64,000 bases of DNA from Neofusicoccum parvum (Eukaryota; Ascomycota; Dothideomycetes; Botryosphaeriales; Botryosphaeriaceae), in NCBI GenBank assembly GCA_020912385.1, contig CP087216.1, positions 248,001-312,000 of the forward strand, written 5' to 3'. Below the pieces are notes generated by a model. The model saw only the letters and a list, made by a program, of their open reading frames with translations. It was not told where the DNA came from and searched no databases. Of this stretch, positions 44,685-55,545 are shown piece by piece. Positions within the stretch are counted from its first letter, which is position 1; every line of letters starts with the position of its first letter. Made by a program: the position numbers and the translations under genes.

Positions 44685-46777
44685 CTATATAAGATCGAAG
44701 AACCTTGTTGTGACATCCTCACCCCTTGGGCTTTCCATGGCCTCGCCGCCCATGACGCCGTGCACGTAGCATTCTCCGACAAGTTTCCAACAATTGCTTT
44801 GAGGACGGAGAATGAAAGGTGTAATACCGCCCAGCAACACACAGACTACATCGTCTTTCTCAAGCTCCCCAGGTCCCAGCCCGAAGTATCCTCTTCGGGT
44901 TCGAAAAAACCTCCTGTTATTACATAGAGGCTGAGCATTCTCCGTGAAATAGGAGCCTTGTCCCTCTTTTGCCGCCTGCTCTATATCTTTTGAAATTTTC
45001 TCTGCAGCTACAATACGACTCAAGTAAGCAGCAAAATGTGAAAATTGCTGCTCTGGAGTCAGCGGGCGGCGACAAGCACTGTTGCATTGATGAAGATCGT
45101 TGAGCAAGAGAGTCTGCGCGAATGCAGAAATCGCTTTTCCACCAGCTACGTATGCTTCGCTACCAGAGAAGTCCGAGTGGCCACACGCAGTAGTCCACAG
45201 TGGCTGGACCAGCGGAGCTGTGCTGTCCGCATGAGGACGAGTTGGAGAGGTTGTGTAAAAACTCCTTGGACGAATAGGTGCTGAGCAAGCATAAACCGTG
45301 TCAAGTTCGACACCGCTAATAGACAGTATATTGGAGGGAGCGATGTACCTCCACTTTGGTGCGGTGCCTTTGGCCGCCTGGAAACCTGGCGTGCGCGCCG
45401 CTGGTCTTGTACCGATAGTGTACATTCTGCCACTGCCGTTCCAGTTGCACACCCAACTTGGCAGATCAAAAGGTCGTGGTTGGGCTTCGATAGAGCCATT
45501 AAAATGCTGAACTGCATTCAAAACAGCCAGATCTGTGTTCTGTTCCAGGCACCAAATTGTCAAGTCATGGGACACCTGCTCGGTTGGTTTCGTGTAATCA
45601 GCACTGATTTTCGGAGATATATGCGCTGTGGGTGGAGCAGAGTAGTGTCCCAAGAGTGCAAAGAGATGGTCTCGAGGGTCTGTTGCTTCTCGGGTTCGAG
45701 CATCATTGAGCTCATGAATGAACGTTGTGGGAAATTTGGAACTGTCCGGTAGAAAGCATTTGTGGAGGCGGGAGGCTCGGTAGAACCTGATATCGAGGAG
45801 CGTGTGCAAGGTCTGCGCGTGCTTTCGCATCTTCGTTGCTCCGAATTCAAAGATATCCCAGTCGATTTCGCTTTCACCGCAAAGCACATTTGCTTGAGAA
45901 GCGGAGCCTATTTCTCCCGTTATCCAAATTCGTCGCCACTGCTGGACAGTTACTGATCTATATTGTGGCACACTTCCAGAGGCACACATCGCTGGGATTA
46001 ATACACTTACCCAAGCCCTGTCAAATATATCACGCAATGGGCTCCACGTATCACTCTCTGACAGATTCCAGGAAGTGTCGGTGTGTTTCTCCCAATATGG
46101 ATGGTCTTTCTCGTCGAGCTTCTTAAATAGATGGTATATGATGGTCATCAACTTGAATGCTTCCTGTGCGGTTTGCTTGGAGTCTGGACCAAGCCAGACC
46201 AATACTTTTGTGGCGCCTCTGAAGATTTGATTCATGAATTGAACCTGATGGTTGAATTAGCAAAGTCACGTTTAATTCGTTGGTTGGATCCTAACCTGGC
46301 TACTGCGCTCTGGCCTATCATCCTTCTCTTCTATTAGTCTCTCCAGTGCCTTTTCTATTCAGGATGACGAAATCTTACTTGGTTGATGCATATTTGATTA
46401 ACCCACACCAGACGAGGAGCATCCATTTTTCGGACGATGCGAAGTGCTTCATCAAGGCTCTGCGTGAGCCCCAGCTTCTTTCCGTCACATGTGATATGCG
46501 CGACATGTTCGGGGTTTCCCCAAACGTACGATATTGCTTCGTAAGGTGGGGCGTCTGCGATCTTTGTGTGGATGATACTCCTCACTAACGACTCGCTCTG
46601 TATGCCGGGCTCAATTTCGAGGAGTCTGATCGTGTTGTCTTCGGAAAGATGAGAATATACATAGCGCCCTTCGAGGTCTAAAGAGGCAGGCGCAATCAAA
46701 CGCCTCCTTTTGGTTGGCGGTGGAGAAGTGCGAAGTCCGCTCGGGTGAGCACGCGTCACTGGTCCCAACTTAGGCAT
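44685..46777 (-). CDS. HET-domain protein (heterokaryon-incompatibility type) with an N-terminal NLS-like motif
   Basis: HET proteins trigger regulated cell death when unlike fungal individuals fuse; the domain is TIR-like in fold and hugely expanded in Pezizomycotina. Four exons: 46777-46379, 46325-46296 (30-nt microexon), 46244-46011 and 45938-44685, giving 638 aa. The HET domain starts at YEAISYVWGNPEHVAHITCD (about 79) and continues RLVWVNQICINQ, KDDRPERSSQ (the microexon), VQFMNQIFRGATKVLVWLGP and WWRRIWITGEIGSASQANVL. The C-terminal 350 residues include DPRDHLFALLGHYSAPPTAH and DDVVCVLLGGITPFILRP, the usual HET C-terminal pattern. PPPTKRRRL at about residues 19-27 resembles a monopartite nuclear localisation signal. 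No STAND or other partner domain is present. Confidence 0.9.
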
Positions 46778-47329
46778 TGCTCGGAGGACATAAATGGCAA
46801 AAAGAAAAAGAAAAAGGAAAGAGAATTACGGATGAGGCTCAAGTTCAAGTAGTAAGAAAGATGAGGCGCTTTATGCAAGATTTGCGTGGACTTGTTATCA
46901 CTCACATTGAGACGTTGTCACAAGGGCACGTTGATAAGAAACTGTGGATCGGTCAAACAGGACATCTGAGAAAAAGCCACAGAATGTGCACGTCTCAATT
47001 CATAGTATGAAGAGGTCTATCAATTTCCCCACGAGGCTGCCGCACATTGCTGCCTGGACTTCTGCGACGCCAGTAAGCAGCCTTGCCCCGAACCGACCCT
47101 GTGAAAAGAAGGCTTGCGTCACACAATTCAAGTCATCAAGTGAAGATCACAGTCCGCAGGACGAAGGCAATCAAACCAGTGAGATAAGGGATTGCCTCGT
47201 CTAGCCAAAGGCTGGGCCTGCCGGCACATATGATCCCCACAATACTCTCCAGCCCCACAGACGAACAACGCTTCTCTTACAACTTATCCAGAGCATATCT
47301 CGGCACTTTGGTACTTTGATTGGTCCAGC
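46778..47329. other. Intergenic: divergent upstream region of HET gene and acidic-protein gene
   Basis: 0.55 kb between divergent starts. The first 80 bases are A-rich (AAAAAGAAAAAGAAAAAGG at about 46799-46817). No gene. Confidence 0.55.
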
Positions 47330-48045
47330 ATGTCTGACGACGAGGACGAATACTACAATGACCGTCCCGACCGTCCAGAGTACGACATACATGACCCGCG
47401 AACGCGCGAGCACACTGCATACAAGATATCACAGGAGAACGCCATTGCTGCGCAGAAGAGGTTTGAAGAAGTGTACGACCTCCGTCAACGTAACCCCAGT
47501 AAAGAAGTCTCTGACAGGGTGGATAGAGAGGGCGTGGGTAGAGAAGCGCTCGAGGAACGTCTTCGGAACGCTAGAGAGGCCCGAGGATGGGCGCATGAGT
47601 AAGCGCAACACCAGAAACTGCCAGAAGAGCTAATCTGTTATCTGACTTGCGTTGTTTGCAGTGCAGCCACTAGAAGAGGAGAATGGGCGGGGCAGTGGAC
47701 TGGAACAACTCTTGACGACGATGATGACCCAAGTGGTGTTTTACAGCAAGAAGATCAACTCAATGTGCAGGTCGAACGCTGGAATGGCAAAATCGAGAAG
47801 CTCGAGTACGCTTATCCCAATAGCATTGCCTACATTTTGCTAAGCACTACAGGCGTCAACGCGAACAAGTAGATGTTGGAGGATACGCAGAGTCAGAGGA
47901 GCTTGACCAGCCAGATGACAACGACGAAGGAGATCCAGATGACCAGACTGAACCCGTTCCTAAAGGACTGCTTGACGCTAGGTCAGCACGCGAACGAGGT
48001 CACGTTTGGAGCGACGAGGATGACAGGGAAGAAGATGAAGAATAA
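47330..48045 (+). CDS. Hypothetical acidic protein, three exons (201 aa), unrecognised
   Basis: Exons 47330-47598, 47662-47805 and 47853-48045, joined by introns of 63 and 47 nt with good donors (GTAAGC, GTACGC) and acceptors. The N-terminus MSDDEDEYYNDRPDRPEYDI is acidic. A charged helical section (IAAQKRFEEVYDLRQRNPSK, EALEERLRNAREARGWAHD) follows, then TRRGEWAGQWTGTTLDDDDD and a very acidic C-terminus ending SDEDDREEDEE. I do not recognise the family. No signal peptide, membrane segment or known motif is seen. The clean three-exon model, each junction preserving frame, argues that it is a real gene. It is divergent from the HET gene. Confidence 0.7.
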
Positions 48046-51000
48046 AAAGAGGACAGAGAACAAGAATAGGATGACGATGATGATCACGATAGATACGAAG
48101 TCGAAGACGACAGGGAGGAAGACAGAGATGGGAGCGAGAGCAGCGACTTGAACTAAGTTTTACGAGGAAACAAAGATTTGTGGGTTCAGTATTGTCAGCA
48201 CCGCGGCAGCTCTTTGAAACTCAAGGAAGAGCTCCGCAGTTCGCCATTCACTTTTTGGCTACTAAAGTCATCGTCATGTGTTTATTTACCAGTGGCGACC
48301 GTAATGCTGTACGACGGCTCGATAGACGAGCCCGTAATCCTGCTCAAGCAACGAATGGTTGGTTGTTGTGGGCGGTTTGAGACAGACGGCGAAGAGAGCG
48401 CACACATTCAAGTGGCGCCTGGCACGTGCGCGTCCCGTTTCTGCTCACCCGCGGAGTTGGTGTGGGCACTCTTTCAGCCACGGGAGGGTCAGCAGCGGCA
48501 GGCGCTGGGGCAGGAGGCGGGCTGGACGGGCTTGCGGGGAAGGCAGGGAAGGCCAGACAGGGAAGGCAAGGCAGGTACGCGTGTCGTCCTCTCTCGTGTC
48601 TCGCCACCACCGCGCGCTGCAAGCCAGCGTGGTTGGCCGCCGACGCGCCAGCTCGCCGCGACGCCCCCAAGCGCGAGCTTAACGCGACCAAGCACGCGAG
48701 GCCCAGAGCTGAGCAGAACGCTGAGCATGGTTTGATGTTGATATAGCCAGCCGGCCTAGACCGCCGCCACCACCGTCCACCACCGCCCGACTACGCTGCA
48801 TCGGGGTAGCCGCAGTGCCCGTCCGCACCTCCCCCCACAACATCGAACGTCGAGGATCGGGATCGACACTCGATTGCTGCCTGCAAATCGTGAAGAACCC
48901 GCATGCACTGCGCGGATCGTCGACTGCGATCTTCCAGAAACCGACGATGGAGCGCGCCGGCCGGATCGAGAGCGCCTGCGCGTAGCCGCCTGTCAGCTGC
49001 GCTCTTTGCTCCACACTCGAAGCCGTCGCTCTTATCGCGTCTTCGAGCACGCACTGGACATCGGGAATGGCTCACAATCCGCCTTCGGTAATGAAGATGT
49101 TGCTTGCACTGGTCAGATTACCCTTGGCGGTCGGCATTCCCGCCTTCTCAGCTACAGGACCCCTCGCTTGGACGTAGAATAAATAGTAGGTGTATGCGTT
49201 TATATTAACTGCCCTAGCACATTAGCAATGCTCCGCAACACGTGCCTGAAAAGCAAATTTGTAAAGAGACGTATCCCTGAAAGACGAACTTGGGCAGTGT
49301 ACCATGCCTTTTCAAATACAAGTTCCAGCAACCTCAGCAGAAGCAAAACACGACAGTCAACTTTACCTTTCTCTGCTGCTGAGCTGCAAAAGCAAGATAC
49401 TATACTGTGGCTCAGCATCAAAGATCCACCAATCATTATTTAATGTAGTCACTGAAACGTTACAGCCAAAATAAACAAGATGGAACGGCGAGCATGATAG
49501 GTGGACAACAGAGGGCGCAAACAGTGGGTGGATAGTAGACACAAAAGAGCAGAAAGAAGGGATGCAACAGCAGCGACGACTTATTGTGGAGCCGTACTTC
49601 ACTCTTGCAATGCTGGTTGACCTGGAGAGGGGAGGCTGTGTAGAGTAGAAGACGGGCTGCTTTTGACCCGCGTCCGGACAGTAGAGCACCAGCACATGAC
49701 AGATTTCGTGACATGAGCAGACGATGATCGGTCAGCTTCCTCATTGACCAGAAGCGTTCACCCACCAACCAAAGTGTCCACCCAATGCCCTGTCTCCGGT
49801 CCAAACCGGTAATTCATGGAACTGACAGCTTTTTTGCAACGACTCCACTCTCGGTGGCGTGCGCCCCCTTTCCGGTGACAACCTGACTGTCAGGTCTCTC
49901 GGTAGCCTGTGTAAGATTGAAATCAGTCACATTATCTAGGTGTTGCTGCTGGCCACGACAACCAAATGCTGGTGTTCATTGTCGTGGCCATAATTTCTGA
50001 CTGCCACTCTAAGATACGGCGTGCCTCAGACGAGAGAGAAGGGATCATAGGCAGTTCATGCCGATTTCGATTGACTAAACGCGCAAAGAGCGCCGGAATA
50101 CCGCAGTCAGATCGACGTTATTGATCAGTGAAATACAGGAAAAGAAAACAGCGCATTGCTTTTATACTGTCTGGTGAACGCCGGATGGCGCATGTGATAC
50201 GGCTGAGCGGATGGTCCAAGAAAGGCAGCATACGGCAACCGGGCGGTCTCTCTTGCATGTCCGCCACATGACAGTAGACCACATCCCTATGACGGCCGAG
50301 CCTCATCATTTGAACGGCGCAGGCTTGCAAGAAGAGTTCTTTTTAATGCCGCCCTCCTGTTCCCCTCCAATAATACCCAGCAACAAGCTCCACGGAGTCT
50401 ACTGCTGTCTCGATGAAAATACCAAGACACACACTCTTGCTTTGGCGGGACATCAAACGACCTATACTTACCGGAGGATGAGCCTTCATCGAAAACACCC
50501 ATGCCCCTGACTTCCGTCTCCGGACCACTTCATTCCCTCGCACCCGACCGCCGGAGCTCTCGTAGACCGCAATAAAGTTGCCCATCAACTTCAACCGCTG
50601 CTGGTCTTCGTCAATACGAAACAACGCTGCTCAGTATCATGTCTCTCCGCTGAGATATGGTTTCCGTTGATAGACGGTTTGGATGTAAGCTCGGACAAGG
50701 GGTCGAGTCTGCCTGGAGGTGTGTTAGGACGAGCAGGAAGTAAGTGTCTGTCAACTGTGTGTTCACGACAGCAGTGACGCTGAGTCACTGTTGGAAAGAA
50801 ATTGCCTGAAGATGCCGAGGAGGTGTTATATAAGTCTCCTTTGCCAGCCTATGCGGGTTCCAACCACGTGGATGAGATGGTGACCAATTCACGTCCAACT
50901 CTCTCTGTGTCATCGACGCGATTCACCACCAACACTTTGCCTGTCACCTCTCGCAAAAACATCTCGCCAAACCACAACACATCAAATTCAACCTCATCCA

Positions 51001-51114
51001 ACAATTAATACCCCCAGTCCTCCACCCCCACACTCATCATAGAGCCGAGGTTTGAAAAGAATATCAACGCCGCCGCTATGCAAGAACAATAACCCCCCTG
51101 GAGTCTCCACTCAC
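48046..51114. other. Intergenic (3.1 kb) without supported gene
   Basis: After the acidic-protein gene comes a GA-rich tail to about 48.15 kb. Then there is GC-rich DNA with random frames (48.4-49.0 kb) and AT-richer DNA (49.2-51.1 kb), including the 3' flank of SWC4. A minus-strand frame at 50343-50624 (MFRIDEDQQRLKLMGNFIAV) is somewhat protein-like but isolated. Confidence 0.45.
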
Positions 51115-53253
51115 TCACTTCCTATTCCGCTTCCCCCCACCACTCCCCGCACTCGCCACGCTCGCGCTCCTCTTCTGCCCCAACCCGACCCCCTCCGCCG
51201 CCGGGCTCGGCTCCTCCTCCTTAACGCCATTCGCCTGCCCGCTCGCCGGCGCATCCGTCATCTCCGCGTCCGCCGTCTGCGAAGCAGCGGCGCCGTCACC
51301 ACCGCCGCCCTGCAGTTGAGGAGCCGCATCGTCCACCTCGCCATCCGCGTCCATGTCGCCATCAGCATCAGCATCAGCATCGGCATCGGCGTCGGCGTCG
51401 GCGTCGGCGTCAGCGTCCGCGTCCGCGTCCACATCCCCCTCGCCATCCCTATCCTCCTCAATCGGCTCGGGCTCCGGCTCGCCGCGCTCGGCCCTCTCCC
51501 TCCGCTCGCGCTCCTTCCGCACGTTCTCCGCCACCGACACCTCCGTCTCCTCCTTCTCCAGCAGCTTGCGGAGGTCCAGCAGCTTGTGGATCTTGTTGAT
51601 CAGCACCTCGAACGCGTCGCACACGTCGCCCGTCGGCAGCGCGATGATCTCCGGGATGCGCAGCTCCAGCAGCGCCTGCTGGATCTTCTGCGTCTGGATC
51701 GTGCTTTTGGCCATGCGCAGCTTGTGCAGCCGGTCGCTCTTGAACGACACCCCGCTCGACAGCCGGTCGTGGTGCGTGACGCCCAGCCGCGCCATGGCCC
51801 GCGGCGTGAGCGTGCGGGGGGGTTGGGATTGCTGCTGCACCGCCGCCGACGACGAGCTGGACTGCTGGTTGCCGCTGCCGCCGCCGGGCGTGTTGACCGA
51901 CGAGCGCTTGTTGTTGGCGGCCGTGGCCGAGGCGAGGGCGTCGCGGTGGCTGGCGCTGCCCGTGGCCGTCATGGGCGTCTGGACGCCCGACGGCGTTGAG
52001 ATCTGGTCGGCGGTGTTGAGCGACAGGCGGCCGTTGCGCTTCTTGCTGCGGTCCTGCTGCAGCAGCTGGTTGAACAGCTGCGACAGCGCGTGCGACGACT
52101 GGAACTGTGCCGTGCTGGTGTTGCCCTGCGTCGGCGGCGCGAACAGCCGTTGCCGCACCTCCTCGCGCTCCGCCGACAGCTTCTCGTAGTTGGTGTTGAT
52201 GCGCTGCAGCTCGCCCAACAGGTACTGCTCCTCCTTGATCTCGTCCGCCGACCGCTCCAGGAGCGCCGCCGCCACCTTCTTGCGCTGCTTCTCGCGGTCC
52301 GGGTCGAACCGCGTGAGCACCTCGTGCAGGCCGAACTCCGCATTCGTCATGGATGCGATCGGCGTCTTGAGCTCCATCAGCTTCGCGCTGATCTGATAAT
52401 ACCGCGCCTTCATGTCCTCCATTGTCCGCGGCTTCGGCACGACCGCCGGCGCCATCACCGCTCCATCATCAGCATCCGGATCGGCTTTAGGCTGCGTGGG
52501 CTGAAACTCGTAGCGGTCCGCGATGACAGCCCAGCGGCTGTAGTAATCCTTGACCGTCTCGACCAGGTAGTCCGTCTCCTCCTTGCTCCAGTCCTCGCTG
52601 CGCAGGTGCGCCTCGTACGTCTCGTCGTCGTACTCCGGGCCCTCGGGCTGCACGTTGAACCTCGCATACTCGTAGTTCGTCTCCAGCCGCGGCGCGTCCA
52701 GGCCGCCGCCGTTCTCCGCGTCCCCCATCACCACGTCACCGTCCGCCGCGTCGTCGGGCTGCAGGCGCCGCCAGTGCCGCAGCACCAGGTCGTCCGTCCG
52801 CGCCGGGTTCGTGAAAGGCGTGAGGGCCCTGCCAGCGCACGAAAACACACAATCGTCAGCCATCCGCTCCGCCCAATGAATCCCCCGAGCCATCCCCCGT
52901 GCCCCCGCAACAGGAACGAGACGTGTACGCACCACTTCGCCGCCGGGCCCTTGTTCGCGCCCCACCTCCGCTTCGGCTGGTAGCTCTTGCCCGCCTCGAC
53001 GACCGCCACCGGCGGCGCGCGCTCGCCGTACAGCGCCTGCACTTCGCGGTTGATGCCAGCTGTAACCCCGAAAAAACGCGTCAGCCCCAGGCATTCCTCC
53101 AAACCGAGTTCAATGTGTCATCGTCCTCCGATCACACCTACTTATCCGCGGCTTCGGCTGCGACGTCTTCTGCTTCTTGGCGGGCGGCGGCTTGGGCAGC
53201 GGCTCGCCGGGCTGCAGGCCCATGAGGTCGCGGGCATCGTTCATGGACGCCAT
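51115..53253 (-). CDS. SWC4: SWR1/NuA4 complex subunit SWC4 (DMAP1 homologue)
   Basis: Nuclear subunit shared by the SWR1 H2A.Z-exchange and NuA4 acetyltransferase complexes. Three exons, 53253-53142, 53059-52933 and 52828-51115, encode 650 aa. The N-terminus MASMNDARDLMGLQPGEPLP with KKQKTSQPKPR, then GINREVQALYGERAPPVAVV and TPFTNPARTDDLVLRHWRRL, are the conserved SWC4/DMAP1 opening. The SANT-like domain is SEDWSKEETDYLVETVKDYY through RWAVIADRYEF (about 157-188). The DMAP1-binding region follows with coiled-coil character (LLGELQRINTNYEKLSAERE) and KSDRLHKLRMAKSTIQTQKI. The C-terminal tail contains an alternating Asp-Ala run of about 14 repeats encoded by hexanucleotide repeats, and ends basic (GGGKRNRK), a possible NLS. 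Confidence 0.94.
51361..51430 (-). repeat. Hexanucleotide repeat encoding Asp-Ala in SWC4
   Basis: About 12 copies of a degenerate 6-base unit (plus-strand ATCAGC / ATCGGC / GTCGGC / GTCCGC), reading (Asp-Ala)n on the minus strand. Unit variants are grouped in blocks and every change is synonymous, so the dipeptide is kept. Confidence 0.9.
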
Positions 53254-54147
53254 GGCGTGGTGGTGGATGTGGACGTTTTGGGCTCGTCGGTTCGTTCAGG
53301 TTGCGTTCCGCATGCGCTGGTGGTGCGTTGTGAAAGATTTTGTCGGGGAGAGGGAAGGCGCGACGACCGGTGGGGATTTTCGAAAGGTTTCGGAAGGGTT
53401 GGGTCCGGTGCGGGCGCGTTGGGTCTGGGGTCGTGTCCGTAGTTGCGGAGGTTGAACCGTGGAAATGGGAGCGAGTCGGCGGCGGGAATGGAACGAAAGT
53501 CGCGTTCACCGCAGTCACGTGTAGGCCCGTTCTGACGTATTTCAGGGCAAAGCTCACTGCACATTCAACCCAGCATGAGAACCACAGTTCACGAGGAACC
53601 ACGAAGCCATTCCGTCTAATTCAGATCATTGATTGCAGGCCTGGGACGCCCTGACTCCATGTAGAACCAATCGTCCCTGTAGCTGTATATACCACGACGC
53701 GTGAAGAAATGTGGAATGTCCACTTAGAGTATCTGATATAAAACGTACAGGGCAAACAAAATTCCAAGTCCGATGGGACACATGAAACGGGCTGTGTGAC
53801 CTCCTTAGCGCCATAAAAGGAAGAAAGGAAAAGGTTAAAAAGGGTGAACAGGATCATACTCTTGAAGAAGTCGTGTTGCACGGCGAACAACCAGTGCGCT
53901 CCCGTGAACGAGCTAAAAAAAAAAGAAATTCCCATCATCATCGCCCACCACCGGCGCCCCGTACTATAGCCCCAAATAAAGAACCCATCGGACCACAATG
54001 CTGATGTAGCGTTGACAAAGCAAAATGCCACGGAAAACAACGGATTCCCAAACCCAGCAGTGCTGATGAACGCATACCGCAGCGTATACGAACTGCGAAA
54101 TTATGTCCTTGCTGCTATTACACCCACGTCAATCCTAATGAATCTTT
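53254..54147. other. Intergenic: SWC4 upstream region and ANP1 3' flank
   Basis: About 300 bases GC-rich (SWC4 upstream), then AT-richer DNA. No gene is supported. Confidence 0.55.
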
Positions 54148-55545
54148 TTACGCGTTTCCGGGCTTCTCCTCGGTGTCGATATGCCAGACGACGTAGTTGG
54201 GAAGACCGTAGACCTTAAATCCAGCACGCTTCGCCATCTTCGCGAATCCTTCCGTCTCGGCCTGGTTCTCGAACGCGTAGCAGGGGAAGTTGATGCCTAT
54301 GCAACTGTTAGCGGCTGTACGAGGGGAGAATTTGGTGAGCAAAAATACCTGAACGGTGAACATCAGCCTTGACCATGATGTTAACTCCACCAATGCCGTC
54401 GAGCTCAATCTCCTCGTCCTTGTTCTCGCGCCAGTCACCCATCCTTGCCATGTAGGTGCGGTCTGTCTTGTACTCCTTGTAGCCTGCGGAATGGTCAGAT
54501 TATGAAGCAGAACTGCAATAATGACAGCGGAAACGCACCTTCAGCCAAGACAACATCCTTATCCAGAGAATTCGCAAGCCTCCTGCCCGTGTCCGACTCA
54601 ACCCAAGAGTTGTAATCGAACCTACCCTCGATGTCAACCATCTTGCCGTCCCTCTCCTGGTAGCGGTGGAACCAAATGTTCGGGACCAGGATATCACGGT
54701 CATGGGCGACGAAGTCTTCAATGATCTTCTTCGGGCTGTCAACAATGTCCACATCGCGCCAGTACACCCACGAATGCTCCGGCTTCAAGGCCGTGGACAG
54801 GAGGTAGTTCCTAGCGCGGCCCATCGTCTTCCTGCGAGGTCCCTGCGCTTCGAAGCTGTGCCGGTACTCGACAGACTGGCTGGTGTCGACGCCAAAGTCC
54901 TTCTCGATAATCATGGTGCTGCGGAACGCGACATTTTCATTGTTCTGAACCCGCTCCAGCTCCTTGGCCAGCACAGCAACCGTGTCATCGCTGGTGTCCG
55001 AGACAAGGAAGGCAAGGTCGATGAGGTGGTGGGGGTACGTAAGCTGTGACAGGAGGTCGAAGTGCTGGTTGATGTAGGGAGCGGCGTCGCGGAGAGGGGT
55101 GAGGATGAGGATACGTTCCTCGTTCTGGAGAGCCTTGGGGCTGGACTTGATAGGGTTTAGGTCGATGCGCTCTACCGTGGTGGAATTGACCTCGACGGGC
55201 GTATGGTGGTTGAATATCACGGGCGTGCTCAAGTGAGCCATCCACTTCTCGCGTTCATTGGTCGACATGTCCATGGGCGACTTCGCCGGGCCCCAACAGA
55301 CGAACCTGACAGCGTGGCCTGGCGTTAGCTGCAACTGCTCCGGGGTTTGCGGAAAGGGTGCTGCCTGCTTACTTCTGCATCTCGCCGGCGGTATCGCTCA
55401 AACCCCTCCATAATAATATGACGATGCCGGTGATGGCGACGAAGAGAAGAAAGCGCGTGCGGGTGAGGAAGTGCCAGACGGCTCTCGATGGCGGCAATCG
55501 AGCTTTGGCCGCCTTCCAGTTCACTCCGCCCTTGGGTAGAAGCAT
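54148..55545 (-). CDS. ANP1: Mannan polymerase II subunit ANP1 (GT62 family; ANP1/MNN9/VAN1)
   Basis: Golgi type II mannosyltransferase of the alpha-1,6-mannan backbone polymerase that builds outer-chain N-glycans of the cell wall. Four exons: 55545-55373, 55305-54539, 54483-54349 and 54296-54148, giving 407 aa. A short cytosolic tail (MLLPKGGVNWKAAKARLPPS) precedes a membrane anchor (residues 31-48, RFLLFVAITGIVILLWRG). The GT62 domain contains ILILTPLRDAAPYINQHFDL, GRARNYLLSTALKPEHSWVY and the metal-binding DVD at 242-244 (YWRDVDIVDSP), then IELDGIGGVNIMVKADVHRS and GLPNYVVWHIDTEEKPGNA at the C-terminus. The tail and start look more like Anp1 than Mnn9 or Van1, from memory. Confidence 0.92.

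Noticed and set aside
48178..48735. 185-codon plus-strand frame downstream of the acidic-protein gene
   Set aside because: No domain, biased composition in the second half, no splice context; probably chance.
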